Below, piece by piece: positions 45,499 through 55,100 of a stretch of 64,000 bases of DNA. Position numbers and translations under genes: made by a program. Origin of the DNA: Ectothiorhodospiraceae bacterium WFHF3C12 (GTDB lineage: Bacteria; Pseudomonadota; Gammaproteobacteria; Nitrococcales; Nitrococcaceae); the NCBI GenBank assembly GCA_013519935.1, contig JACDUA010000016.1, forward strand, positions 1-64,000. Reading direction: 5' to 3'. The first letter of the stretch is position 1, and each line of letters opens with the position of its first letter. The notes beneath the pieces are model-generated. The model saw nothing but the letters and a program-made list of their open reading frames with translations. It did not search any database and was not told the DNA's origin.

Positions 45499-45849
45499 TC
45501 AGTGATGCGGCCCCGGAGGGGTGTCGGTAGAGAAATAATCCTGCATCCAGCCGAACAGAGTCCCTGCATCCACGTCGGCCAGTGCCATGCGCTGGAAATC
45601 GCCGCCCACGTCTTCGTCGATGGTCACGAACTGATAGAGCAGCGTGCCGGGCTCGTCGTCATGCAGGATCAGCACGATGCGCCGGCGACTGCGCAGGCAG
45701 TCAATGGTCATCACGTCGGCGGGGATGCCCACGTCGCGCATGCCGCGACGCACGCCCACCACCGGGTTGATGTGTCCGTGCGCCTCCTGGATGCGCGCGT
45801 GGGCCTCGCTCGCCAGGTCGGACAGCTTTTCCAGGCTCTCTTCGGACAT
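45499..45849 (-). CDS. small soluble protein of unknown function
   Basis: A 116-residue acidic protein, MSEESLEKLSDLASEAHARIQEAHGHINPVVGVRRGMRDVGIPADVMTIDC..., with a helical start and a strand-rich middle (RRRIVLILHDDEPGTLLYQFVTID). Composition and codon use are protein-like. No domain was recognised. The start codon is ATG 45849. It lies between the DUF2585 gene and an orphan substrate-binding protein gene on the same strand; the gaps of about 100 nt on each side leave its operon status open. Confidence 0.6.
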   Translation of the reverse strand: MSEESLEKLSDLASEAHARIQEAHGHINPVVGVRRGMRDVGIPADVMTIDCLRSRRRIVLILHDDEPGTLLYQFVTIDEDVGGDFQRMALADVDAGTLFGWMQDYFSTDTPPGPHH

Positions 45850-45954
45850 CGGCGAGTCTCCAGCAACGCGTCGGAGCAGGGTAGCAGATCCCTGCCAGCC
45901 CGCGCGTCGAGGCCGGGCTGCCTGTTCATGCGGTGCCGGTCGACGGGACGCACC

Positions 45955-47169
45955 TCAGAGGGATTCGCAGCGGCTGGCCTCCAGCGGCATGAACGCCTCA
46001 TCCCCCGGTATCGTTTTCAGGGGCTTGTAATAATCCCAGGCCTGCTCGGACTCACGGGCCGATTTCACTTCCACCAGCGACAGATCCTGCACCAGGAGGC
46101 CGTCCTTCCGGATATAGCCGTTACGCGCGAAGGCATCGTCGATCTTCATCTCACGCAGCACCCTCGCGACAATGCGCGGCTTGTCGGTTCCCGCCTCGTT
46201 GACCGCCTTGAGGTAGTTGGAGATGGCGGAGTAGACACCCGCGTGAATCATGGTTGGCATCGCGCCGGACCGGGCGTGAACCCGTTCCGCGAATGCCCGC
46301 GAGGCCTCGTCTCGGGACCAGTAGAACGGCGTTACGAACTTCAGCCCCTTGGCAACGTAAAGCCCGATTCGGCGGATGTCGGTTGCGAACATCAGGATGG
46401 CGGCGAGATCGCGGCTGCCGTCGCGAAGTCCGACCGAATAGCTCTGACGGATGGCCCGCTGGGTGTCGCGCCCGCCGCTGGCCAGTCCGATGATGGTTGC
46501 GCCGGAATCGGTAGCGGCCCGAAGATTCTCCCGGATGTCAGTGGCCTTGTAGGGGTAGCGCGAGCTGCCGAGCACCTTGCCGCCGGCCGCCTCGGCCAGA
46601 GCGCCGGTCGCGCTCTCGACGTTGTGCCCGAATGCATAATCGGCGGTGACGAAGAACCAGGTGTCTTCGGGGCCGTCCGTCAGGGCCACCGCGATGCCCT
46701 TGGACTGGGCGTAACCGTCGAGCCCCCAGTGAAACGCCAACGGCGAGCACAGCTCGTTGTAGAGCTGGGACGCGCCGGCGCCCGTCGGCATGACGATGAC
46801 GCCGTTGTCGGTGAGGTATTTCTGCACCGCGAGGGCCGTATTGGAGCGCACCAGGTCGGTCACCATGTCGACGTTATGCTCTTCCACCAGGGCCCTGGCG
46901 CGTTTCAGCGCGACGTCGGCGTCGCTCTCGTGGTCCATCGCGATGATCTCTATGGGCGCGCCGAGGACCTCCCCCTCGTTGTCTTCCAGGGCGAGCTCGG
47001 CCGCGATGACGCTGTTCTGACCCGCGTCCCCGCTGGAAACCCCCGAGAGGTCGGTCAATACACCGATCCGGATGACGTCATCCGAGACGGCACCGGCGGC
47101 GTTGGCACTCGCACCGGCCACAAGTATCACTGGAAAAATCAGAACGACGTAAAGGAAGTGCCTGGACAC
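45955..47169 (-). CDS. ABC-type branched-chain amino acid substrate-binding protein (orphan)
   Basis: A 404-residue periplasmic binding protein of the Peripla_BP_6 type. Signal peptide MSRHFLYVVLIFPVILVAGASANA, then VIRIGVLTDLSGVSSGDAGQNSVIAAELALED, and the two-lobed fold with VEEHNVDMVTDLVRSNTALAVQKYL and WFFVTADYAFGHNVE. Related proteins are often found with PQQ alcohol dehydrogenase or amide/urea transport genes, but no permease or ATPase is nearby. GTG 47169 follows GGAGGAG by 7 nt. The 615-nt upstream region is unusually AT-rich in part. Confidence 0.9.
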   Translation of the reverse strand: MSRHFLYVVLIFPVILVAGASANAAGAVSDDVIRIGVLTDLSGVSSGDAGQNSVIAAELALEDNEGEVLGAPIEIIAMDHESDADVALKRARALVEEHNVDMVTDLVRSNTALAVQKYLTDNGVIVMPTGAGASQLYNELCSPLAFHWGLDGYAQSKGIAVALTDGPEDTWFFVTADYAFGHNVESATGALAEAAGGKVLGSSRYPYKATDIRENLRAATDSGATIIGLASGGRDTQRAIRQSYSVGLRDGSRDLAAILMFATDIRRIGLYVAKGLKFVTPFYWSRDEASRAFAERVHARSGAMPTMIHAGVYSAISNYLKAVNEAGTDKPRIVARVLREMKIDDAFARNGYIRKDGLLVQDLSLVEVKSARESEQAWDYYKPLKTIPGDEAFMPLEASRCESL

Positions 47170-47292
47170 GATATCTCTCCTCCATTTTTGTTATGCGATT
47201 TCGGGGAAACGCTCGTCCGCGACCGGCTTCCGTGCGCTGCCAGAAGCGTGCTCCGGCCTTCGGCCGACGAACCGCAACAGGGATAACGTACC

Positions 47293-47395
47293 CATTTAGT
47301 TTTTTCCGGAACTAGTTGGCGGTATGAGAGCCCAGAAAGATTCCTTTAATTTTATGGTTTAAAAGGATTTTTCTTCTTCTTGTTGAAGCCTGCGG
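47293..47395. other. AT-rich patch in the 615-nt gap upstream of the orphan SBP gene
   Basis: This part of the gap (47170-47784) contrasts with its GC-rich surroundings. It includes a TCCTTT (47342-47347) / AAAGGA (47362-47367) stem followed by TTTTTCTTCTTCTT. On the plus strand this could act as a terminator; on the minus strand it would lie in the leader or promoter of the SBP gene. The rest of the gap shows no gene. Confidence 0.4.
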
Positions 47396-47784
47396 ATGCT
47401 TTCAATATCGCTCGCAACCAATCGCCCTGGCAGATCATGCTCGCCCGTCCGCAGGCCATAGGGGCCGATACCCTCGAAGGCACACCCCGACAGCGGCTCA
47501 CGGAACCAGGAATGGCATCGTCCGCCCGGTTCCTTGCCTGGTCGCGCTGGCTTCCGTCGACTATTTCCTCAGCGGCATGGCGGCGCGGCCGGAACCGATG
47601 GCCGGAGCCACGTTCGCCGGGCATTCGGCCGGCGTGTCCGCCCTGTTGTCGCGAATGATCACCCGTGGGTCGCAACCCGTCACACCCGGCGACCGGCCCG
47701 GGCGTAAGCTGGATACGTCGCCCGGCGAGCGGCGCGGCGACTGCATTGCTTTCACCGCCGGTCACCATCGCAAGGATGAGCCGC

Positions 47785-49167
47785 ATGGCCATCAGCCTGT
47801 TCGAACTGTTCAAGGTCGGTATCGGGCCGTCCAGCTCCCACACCGTGGGACCCATGACGGCGGCGCGGCGTTTCGCGCGGGGCCTTCGAAAGGCCGGGCA
47901 ACTCGAGAACGTCCACCGCGTGCGTATCCAGCTGTACGGTTCCCTGGGTGCCACCGGCAAAGGGCACGGCACCGGACCAGCCGTGCTGCTGGGACTGGAA
48001 GGGCACCGGCCGGACCGCATCGACCCGGCGGTCATGCCGGGGCGCGTGGAGGCCATCGACCGGGACGGCGTGTTCCTGGTGGATGGCGAGCGCCGCGTCG
48101 CCTTCGACGCCGATTCGGACCTGGTCTATCACCGCGGGCAGACCCTGCCGTTCCATCCCAATGGCCTGATGTTCACCGCATTCGACAATGGTGGCGAAGT
48201 ACTGCGCGAGCGAACGTACTACTCCGTCGGCGGCGGCTTCGTCGTCAACGAGCAGGCAGCGGGTGCCGACCGCATCGTCGAGGACCGGACGGCGCTGCCC
48301 TATCCGTTCACGAGCGCCGCGCAGCTACTCGATCATTGCCGGGCGGGGGGACTGTCCATCGACGCGGTCATGCTCGCCAACGAGACCGTCTGGCGCAGTC
48401 CGGGCGCCGTGCACGAGGGCATCCTGCATATCTGGCAGGTGATGCAGGAATGCGTGCGAAACGGCATCAGCCACGAGGGCACGCTGCCCGGGGGGCTGAA
48501 GGTCCGGCGCCGGGCCGCCACGCTGTACGCCTCCCTGATGGACACCGAACGGCAGGACCGGATTTCCACGGCCCTTGGGGCCATGAGCTGGGTGAATCTC
48601 TACGCCCTGGCCGTCAACGAGGAGAACGCGGCCGGCGGCCGCGTGGTCACCGCGCCCACCAACGGCGCGGCAGGCATCATCCCGGCCGTCCTTCACTACT
48701 ACTGGCACTGGTGCCCGAACGCGGACGAGGACGGCGTCGTCCGCTTTCTGCTCACCGCCGCCGCCATCGGCATTCTGTTCAAAGAGAATGCCTCGATCTC
48801 CGGGGCGGAAGTGGGCTGCCAGGGCGAGGTGGGATCGGCCTGCGCCATGGCCGCCGCGGGGCTCGCCGCCGCGGCCGGCGCGACGCCGGAGCAGGTGGAG
48901 AACGCCGCCGAGATCGGCATGGAGCACCACCTGGGCCTGACCTGCGACCCCATCGGCGGCCTGGTCCAGATCCCCTGCATCGAGCGCAACGCCATCGGCG
49001 CCGTGCAGGCCGTCAACGCCGCCGTAATGGCGATGCGCGGCGACGGCCAGCACCTGGTCTCGCTGGACAAGGTCATCCGCACCATGCGCGACACTGGCCG
49101 GGACATGCTCGACAAGTACAAGGAAACCGCCCGCGGCGGGCTGGCCGTGAACGTGATCGAGTGTTGA
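47785..49167 (+). CDS. sdaA: L-serine ammonia-lyase (iron-sulfur)
   Basis: A 460-residue enzyme that deaminates L-serine to pyruvate. The E. coli-like N-terminus [30 protein letters not shown] is followed by the alpha chain region with [16 protein letters not shown] and [28 protein letters not shown]. The cysteines in [10 protein letters not shown] and [14 protein letters not shown] suit a 4Fe-4S cluster. ATG 47785 is chosen because the family starts there; the frame is open upstream. A hairpin with a T-tract follows about 120 nt after the stop. Confidence 0.96.
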   Translation: MAISLFELFKVGIGPSSSHTVGPMTAARRFARGLRKAGQLENVHRVRIQLYGSLGATGKGHGTGPAVLLGLEGHRPDRIDPAVMPGRVEAIDRDGVFLVDGERRVAFDADSDLVYHRGQTLPFHPNGLMFTAFDNGGEVLRERTYYSVGGGFVVNEQAAGADRIVEDRTALPYPFTSAAQLLDHCRAGGLSIDAVMLANETVWRSPGAVHEGILHIWQVMQECVRNGISHEGTLPGGLKVRRRAATLYASLMDTERQDRISTALGAMSWVNLYALAVNEENAAGGRVVTAPTNGAAGIIPAVLHYYWHWCPNADEDGVVRFLLTAAAIGILFKENASISGAEVGCQGEVGSACAMAAAGLAAAAGATPEQVENAAEIGMEHHLGLTCDPIGGLVQIPCIERNAIGAVQAVNAAVMAMRGDGQHLVSLDKVIRTMRDTGRDMLDKYKETARGGLAVNVIEC

Positions 49168-49285
49168 GCGTGCCGTGAGGACTATCCGGCGCTTCGACTC
49201 AGGTTTGAGACCTTTCTCACCGCTCTCGCCCGTGACTTGCTACGAGCAACCGTGAGCCGGAAGGTCTCGACATCCGGATACTGAC

Positions 49286-49323
49286 GGTCGGCGCCGGCTT
49301 CGCCGGTGCCGACCTACGCTTTT
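49286..49323 (+). terminator. probable terminator of sdaA
   Basis: GGTCGGC (49286-49292) pairs with GCCGACC (49307-49313), with further CCGGC/GCCGG pairing inside and a TTC loop. TACGCTTTT follows. It lies about 118 nt after the stop in a convergent gap. Confidence 0.6.
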
Positions 49324-49373
49324 CCGGGGAACTCGGCCACCGTGGCGGCGATGCCGTCGGTTCCCCTGACCGC

Positions 49374-49988
49374 TCACTCCGATCGCCGTAACCGGAAATA
49401 CCGGAATGCCTGCTCGCGGCCGCCCGGCGTGACGTGGATTTCGTCCCGGCTGTCCAGCAACTGGAAGGATTCTCCCAGGACCGCGGCCAGGCGCTGCTCG
49501 TCGTAGCGGACCACCGGCAGGCCGCTGCACTGCTCCGGTCCCTCCGGCCCGAAGGTCGCGATCACCACGTGCCCATCCCGCTCCAGCGCCGCCTTCAGGG
49601 TGGCCACGTAGCGGGCCCGGTCGGCGGCATCGACCAGAAAATGGAACACCGCGCGGTCGTGCCATAACTCGAAGCTGTGCGGCGGGCGAAACTCGCGGAC
49701 GTCCTCGGCAAACCACTCTACGGATTCGGCCCGGCGGCCCAGCCGCCGGCGGGCGGCCTCCAGCGCCCGCTCGGCGATGTCGAGGACGGCCGGCCGCGTG
49801 TAGCCGAGATCCAGCAGCCGGTCGACGAGTACCGATGCGCCGCCGCCCACGTCGATGACCGGCGCCTCGCGGCCGATCCCCGAAGCCTCGATCAGCGCCA
49901 GGGACACCGCCGGTTCCGCCTGGTACCAGCTCACCTCATCGGCGGCGCGGCTTGAGTAGACTTGCTGCCAATGCGCCCGCGTATCCAT
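49374..49988 (-). CDS. class I SAM-dependent methyltransferase
   Basis: A 204-residue protein with HWQQVYSSRAADEVSWYQAEPAVSLALIE, then motif I VIDVGGGASVLVDRLLDLG, motif II LDIAERALEAARRRLG and a DLWHDRAVFHFLVD-like segment (FELWHDRAVFHFLVDAADRARY). This is typical of small class I methyltransferases related to tellurite/thiopurine-type enzymes. The substrate is unknown. ATG 49988 has AGGAG 6 nt upstream. The 283-nt gap to the upstream hydrolase gene holds no gene. Confidence 0.87.
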   Translation of the reverse strand: MDTRAHWQQVYSSRAADEVSWYQAEPAVSLALIEASGIGREAPVIDVGGGASVLVDRLLDLGYTRPAVLDIAERALEAARRRLGRRAESVEWFAEDVREFRPPHSFELWHDRAVFHFLVDAADRARYVATLKAALERDGHVVIATFGPEGPEQCSGLPVVRYDEQRLAAVLGESFQLLDSRDEIHVTPGGREQAFRYFRLRRSE

Positions 49989-50271
49989 GTCCGCTCCTGA
50001 CGCTGGGCAGGGAGTGCGCCTGCCCGCCCCTTTATGACGATGCATAGACTATCGGACCGCAGACGCCCCGGGTCCGTTCGCACCCATTGGGCTGTCAGAC
50101 ATGGCGGCGTCAGCGATCAGCACCTGACATCGCGCCCTACGACCCAGTCACGGTTACGCCGCGATCCCCTCCACATGGAGTTGGCTGACATTCGTGCGCT
50201 TGCTCGCATGCTCGAACGTGATCGCGCATACGTTGCCGTCGGCATCCAAACACTCCCTGTCCGCGCCGGCC

Positions 50272-51336
50272 TCAGGAGCGCGAACGGGTCTTCGGCTGGT
50301 TGGGCTTCCCGTGGCCGCTCGTCTTCGGTGACCGGGCGGGACCGGACTTCGCCGCGCCCTTGCGGCCTGTCTGTTGCGTCTTTCCGGTGGTCTTCCTGCC
50401 GGCGGGCCGCTTCGGTTCCCCCGCCGGCAGCGGAATGAAGCGCAAGGGATCCCCTTCGCACGGAAACGCCACCGGCTCCTTTTGCGGGTCCTCGTTGGCG
50501 ATCCACACCGACTGGTCGCCCTGCCACCTGTTTTCCTCCACCTGACGGACGAAATCGGCAATGAGCCGCGACGTGAGCTCCGGCACCTCCAGGGTGAAGG
50601 CGTGGCATACGTGGGGGATCAGCATCAGCCGGGAATTGGGGATGTGCCGGCGCATGGTGTCGTGGAGGTGGCGCGGGGTCAGGGCGTCGTACTCGGCATT
50701 CATGATAAGCGCCGGGCACTGGATGCGGTCCAGATTCCCGGTGATGCTCTCGAAATTGGCCAGGGATTCCATCAGGTTCTGGATGCCGTAGAGCTCGAAG
50801 CTGGTCATGCCCACGCGCTTGATGATGCCGATGAGCTCCTTGTTCTCCCGCAGCCACTTGTCCGAGAAATTCAGCGGGATCAGCAGGTCCAGATAGAACT
50901 CGAAGCCCACCCGCACCAGGCCCATGTACAGGTTGTAGGCATGGGCGCGCAGCTGCTCGTCCATCTCGCTGAAGGTGGAGGTGGGCAGGATGCCGCCGAC
51001 CCGGTCCGGGTAAGTATAGGCGTACTTGAGAACCACCACGCCGCCGAAGGAGATGCCCATGACATAGGGCCGCTCGATGCCGAGATGTTCGTGCAGCGCG
51101 TTGAGCGAGGCGGCGTGATCGTCGAAGTCCAGGCCCAGGATGGGCTTGGACGAGGCGCCCTGGCCGATCATGTCGTAGGTGAGCACCCGCAGGCCGAGCT
51201 TCGGCAGCAGCTCGAAGTACGGCGCCCAGTGCGAGGTGCGCATGGACAGCCCGTTGCACAGGGTGACCACCGGGCTGCCGGGCTCGCCGTAGAGCTCGTA
51301 GTGAACGTCGTGACCCTTGTAATTGAATTTCGGCAA
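50272..51336 (-). CDS. alpha/beta hydrolase with long basic C-terminal tail
   Basis: A 354-residue protein starting at TTG 51336, 9 nt after AGGAGG. The hydrolase part (1-275) has VVTLCNGLSMRTSHWAPYFELLPKLGLRVLTYDMIGQGASSKP, the nucleophile elbow GISFGG, Asp in NAEYDALTPRHL and His in PHVCHAFTLEVPEL. After about residue 300 the chain turns basic and low-complexity (RPAGRKTTGKTQQTGRKGAA, KSGPARSPKTSGHGKPNQPK). Such tails often bind nucleic acid or polyanions. It starts 1 nt after the upstream stop codon, so it is translationally coupled to that gene. Confidence 0.85.
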   Translation of the reverse strand: MPKFNYKGHDVHYELYGEPGSPVVTLCNGLSMRTSHWAPYFELLPKLGLRVLTYDMIGQGASSKPILGLDFDDHAASLNALHEHLGIERPYVMGISFGGVVVLKYAYTYPDRVGGILPTSTFSEMDEQLRAHAYNLYMGLVRVGFEFYLDLLIPLNFSDKWLRENKELIGIIKRVGMTSFELYGIQNLMESLANFESITGNLDRIQCPALIMNAEYDALTPRHLHDTMRRHIPNSRLMLIPHVCHAFTLEVPELTSRLIADFVRQVEENRWQGDQSVWIANEDPQKEPVAFPCEGDPLRFIPLPAGEPKRPAGRKTTGKTQQTGRKGAAKSGPARSPKTSGHGKPNQPKTRSRS

Positions 51337-51337
51337 C

Positions 51338-51994
51338 CTACTCGGCCTCCTGGTCCTGCTGGATCTGCTGCTCGATGGACGCGGTGACCTCGGAGAGCAG
51401 CCGGTCGTAGAGTCCCTCCACCACGGCCCACTTGCTGTCGATGAGCTGCTCCTTGTCGCGGTCGCTCAGGCCGATGTCCAGGTCCTTGAGCAGCCGGATC
51501 TGGCTCTGGATCTGCCGGCCGTTCTCCTCCTCGATCTCCGCCAGGGCGGCCAGAAACGGCGTATCCAGGGGCAGGTGGGCCGGCAGCAGCGGCAGGAACC
51601 GGATATCGGCCATGAACGCGTGGCTCAGCGCCAGGTACTCGTAGAACAGCGCGTCCACCTGGAAGGGCGCCTGCATGTACTTGGCCGCCTCGGTCTTCTC
51701 CCACAGCGCCAGGTTCAGGCTGGTCGCCTCCATGTACACCATGGGGTTCGTGCTCCACTCGGTCGCCCGCCCGATGAGCGTGGACAGCTCCACCTCCTTG
51801 AAATACTGGTTGTGCAGGAAGCGGTAGGGCGCCCACTCGAAGGGCTGGAACTCGATCTTCGCCAGCACGGCGGCATTGATGCCCTTCACCCCCTGGATGA
51901 ACAGGGCGATGCGGGTCTGCTGGTCCGGTCCCAGACTATGATCGGCCAGCAATGCCTTGGCCTTCTTGCGGACGCTGATGGAGGTGGACGGCAT
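51338..51994 (-). CDS. protein of unknown function paired with the basic-tailed hydrolase
   Basis: A 218-residue soluble, mostly helical protein: MPSTSISVRKKAKALLADHSLGPDQQTRIALFIQGVKGINAAVLAKIEFQPFEWAPYRFLHNQYFKEVELSTLIGRATEWSTNPMVYMEATSLNLALWEK, ending in SIEQQIQQDQEAE. No signal peptide. No family recognised. The C-terminal third looks like a coiled coil. ATG 51994 follows AAGGAGCGCATCG. It is translationally coupled to the hydrolase gene and divergent from gdhB with 144 nt between the starts, so it may share a regulatory region with it. Confidence 0.78.
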   Translation of the reverse strand: MPSTSISVRKKAKALLADHSLGPDQQTRIALFIQGVKGINAAVLAKIEFQPFEWAPYRFLHNQYFKEVELSTLIGRATEWSTNPMVYMEATSLNLALWEKTEAAKYMQAPFQVDALFYEYLALSHAFMADIRFLPLLPAHLPLDTPFLAALAEIEEENGRQIQSQIRLLKDLDIGLSDRDKEQLIDSKWAVVEGLYDRLLSEVTASIEQQIQQDQEAE

Positions 51995-52138
51995 CGATGC
52001 GCTCCTTGGATGGAATGGCGGCCCACGCGCCAGTGTAATACCCACCGGGCGGCTTTAAGTAATTGCCGCAGTGGCAAGAGCCCGACGTTGTGCCCAGAAT
52101 GAGGTAAGACTTCGAATAAAAACAGCGAGGGTGTGCCG

Positions 52139-55100
52139 ATGAACCCCGGCGCGGCAGCCGAAGCGAAAAGAACGGACGCCATCGAAGCGGTGGTGCAGCG
52201 CATCTCACGGCGCTGGCCCCGCGAGGATCAGGACCGGGTCCAGGGTTTCGTGCGCAGCTATTATGCCGGCGTGGCGCCCGAGGACCTCGTCCCCCGCGAG
52301 CCCGCCGATCTCTACGGCGCCGCGCTGTGCCACTGGAACCTGGGCGCCAGGCGCCGTCCCGGCCAGCCCAACCTGCACGTCTACAACCCCGATACCGAGC
52401 GCCATGGCTGGGACTCCACCCACACCATCGTGGAGATCGTCACCGACGACATGCCGTTCCTGGTGGACTCGGTGTCCATGGCCCTGAATCGCCTGGGGCT
52501 GACCATCCACCTCATCGTCCATCCGGTGCTGGGCGTGCAACGGGACCGGAACGGGCAGATCGTCTCCCTGTCCGAGAAGGCCGACGCCGACGGCCACCAG
52601 GGCGAGGCCTGGATGCATTTCGAGGTGGATCGCCAGGGCGACGAGCAGCGCCTGGCCAATATCCGCAAGGACGTGCTCGATGTCCTCGAGGACGTGCGCC
52701 TGGCCGTCACCGACTGGCAGCCCATGCGCAAGCAGCTGGAGAACGTGCTGCGCGGCCTGTCCCGCAACCCGCCCCCGGTGGAAGAGAGCTACCTGGAGGA
52801 GGTGCGGGAGTTCCTGCGCTGGATCCGCGACGATCACTTCACCCTGCTTGGCTACCGCCGCTACAGCTTCGTCCAGCACAGGGGCGGGGAAGTACTCAAA
52901 TCCCACGGCGACAGCGGGCTGGGACTGCTGAGGGAGAAGGGCAAGGGCCATATTTCCGCCAGCTTCGGCGCCCTGCCGGAAGACGTGCGCCGGCGGGCCA
53001 AAGATCCGGCGGAGGTGCTGATCATCACCAAGTCCAATTCCCGGGCCACGGTCCACCGGCCGGGCTATATGGACTACCTGGGCATCAAGCGCTACGACGC
53101 CGAGGGCAACGTGATCGGCGAGCACCGATTCCTGGGGCTCTATACCTCCGCGGCCTACAACCGCAATCCCCGCGGCATTCCGCTGCTGCGGCGCAAGCTC
53201 GAGCACGTGCTGGGCCGCGCCCGGCTGCGTCAGGACAGCCACGCCGGCAAGGCGCTGATCAACATCCTGGAGACCCATCCGCGGGACGAGCTGTTCCAGT
53301 CGGAGCCGGACCAGCTCTACGAGACGGCCAAGGGCATCCTGCACCTGCAGGAGCGCCAGAGAGTGCGCCTTTTCGTGCGCTACGACACCTACCGGCGCTT
53401 CGTTTCCTGCCTCGTCTACGCGCCCCGGGAGCGCTACGACACCCAGGTGCGAAAGGAGATGCAGCGACTGCTGCAGGACGCCTTCAATGGCAGCCAGTCC
53501 GAGTTCGCGGTGCAGCTCTCGGAGTCGGTGCTGGCCCGGATCCATTTCATTATCCGCCTCAGCGAGCCCGGCCAGCCGGAGTACGACCACGCGGAGCTGG
53601 AGCACCGCCTGGCGGCGACCATGCGTTCCTGGAACGACGACTTCCACGACGCGCTGCTGGAGCATTTCGGCGAAGAGGCCGGCAATCGGCTGTTCGAGCG
53701 CTACGGCGAGGCCTTCGGCGCCGCGTACCGGGAGGACACCAGTCCCCGGGCAGCCACCCATGACCTGGAGCGTCTGGAGCGCATCGCCGAGGCGGGCGAT
53801 CTCGCCATGAGCCTGTACCGGCCGCTGGAAGCCCCGGAGGGCGTGCTGCGTTTCAAGCTCTTCCACGGCGGCCACCCGATCACCCTGTCCGACGTGCTGC
53901 CGGTGCTGGAGCACATGGGCGTGGAGGTCACCGACGAGCATCCCTACGACGTGGACCGGGCCGACGGCAGCACCGCCTGGATCCACGACTTCGGGCTGTA
54001 TTACTCCGGCGCCGGCCAGCTGGAGGCGGAGCAGATCCGCGACGCGTTCCAGGACGCCTTCGCCGCCATCTGGCAGCAGCGCGCCGAGGACGACGGCTTC
54101 AACGCCCTGGTGCTCTCCGCCGGGCTGAGCTGGCGGGACATCGTCGTCCTGCGCGCCTATTCCAAGTACCTGCGGCAGGTGGGCACGCCGTTCAGCCAGC
54201 AGTACGTGGAACGCACCCTGGCCAGCCACCCCCGCATCACCCCGTTGCTGGTGCAGCTCTTCCACGCCCGGCTGGACCCCTCGCGCCGGGACGACGGCCG
54301 CGCGGCCAATATCGCCGAGCAGATGGAGGCGCTGCTGGAGGACGTCTCCAGCCTGGACGAGGACCGCATCCTGCGGCGTTTCCTGGCGGCGGTGAACGGC
54401 ACGCTGCGGACCAACGCCTTCCAGTACGACGCCCATGGCAACAACAAGGATTACCTCTCCTTCAAGGTAAACCCGGCGGTGATTCCCTGGATGCCCAAGC
54501 CGGTGCCGGCCTACGAAATCTTCGTCTATTCCCTGCGAACCGAGGGCGTCCATCTGCGCGGCGGCAAGGTCGCCCGCGGCGGCATTCGCGCCTCCGACCG
54601 GCCGGAGGACTTCCGCACCGAGATCCTGGGCCTGATGAAGGCGCAGATGGTCAAGAACGCCGTTATCGTGCCCGTGGGGGCCAAGGGCGGATTCGTGGTC
54701 AAGCAGCCGAAGGAGGACCGCGAGGCCCAGGCGGAGGAGACCCGCGCGTGTTACCGCATATTAATCTCCGGGCTGCTGGACATCACCGACAACATGGTGG
54801 AGGGTGGCGTCGAGCCGCCGCCGCAGGTCATCCGGCGGGACGAGGACGACCCCTATCTGGTGGTGGCCGCGGACAAGGGCACGGCCACGTTCTCCGATCT
54901 GGCCAACGCCATCGCCGACGAGTACGGCTTCTGGCTGCGTGACGCCTTCGCCTCCGGCGGCTCCAGCGGCTATGACCACAAGAAGATGGGGATCACCGCC
55001 CGGGGCGCCTGGGAAGCGGTGAAACGCCATTTCCGGGAGATGGGCAAGGACATCCAGAACGAACCGTTCACGGCGGTGGGCGTGGGCGACATGTCCGGCG

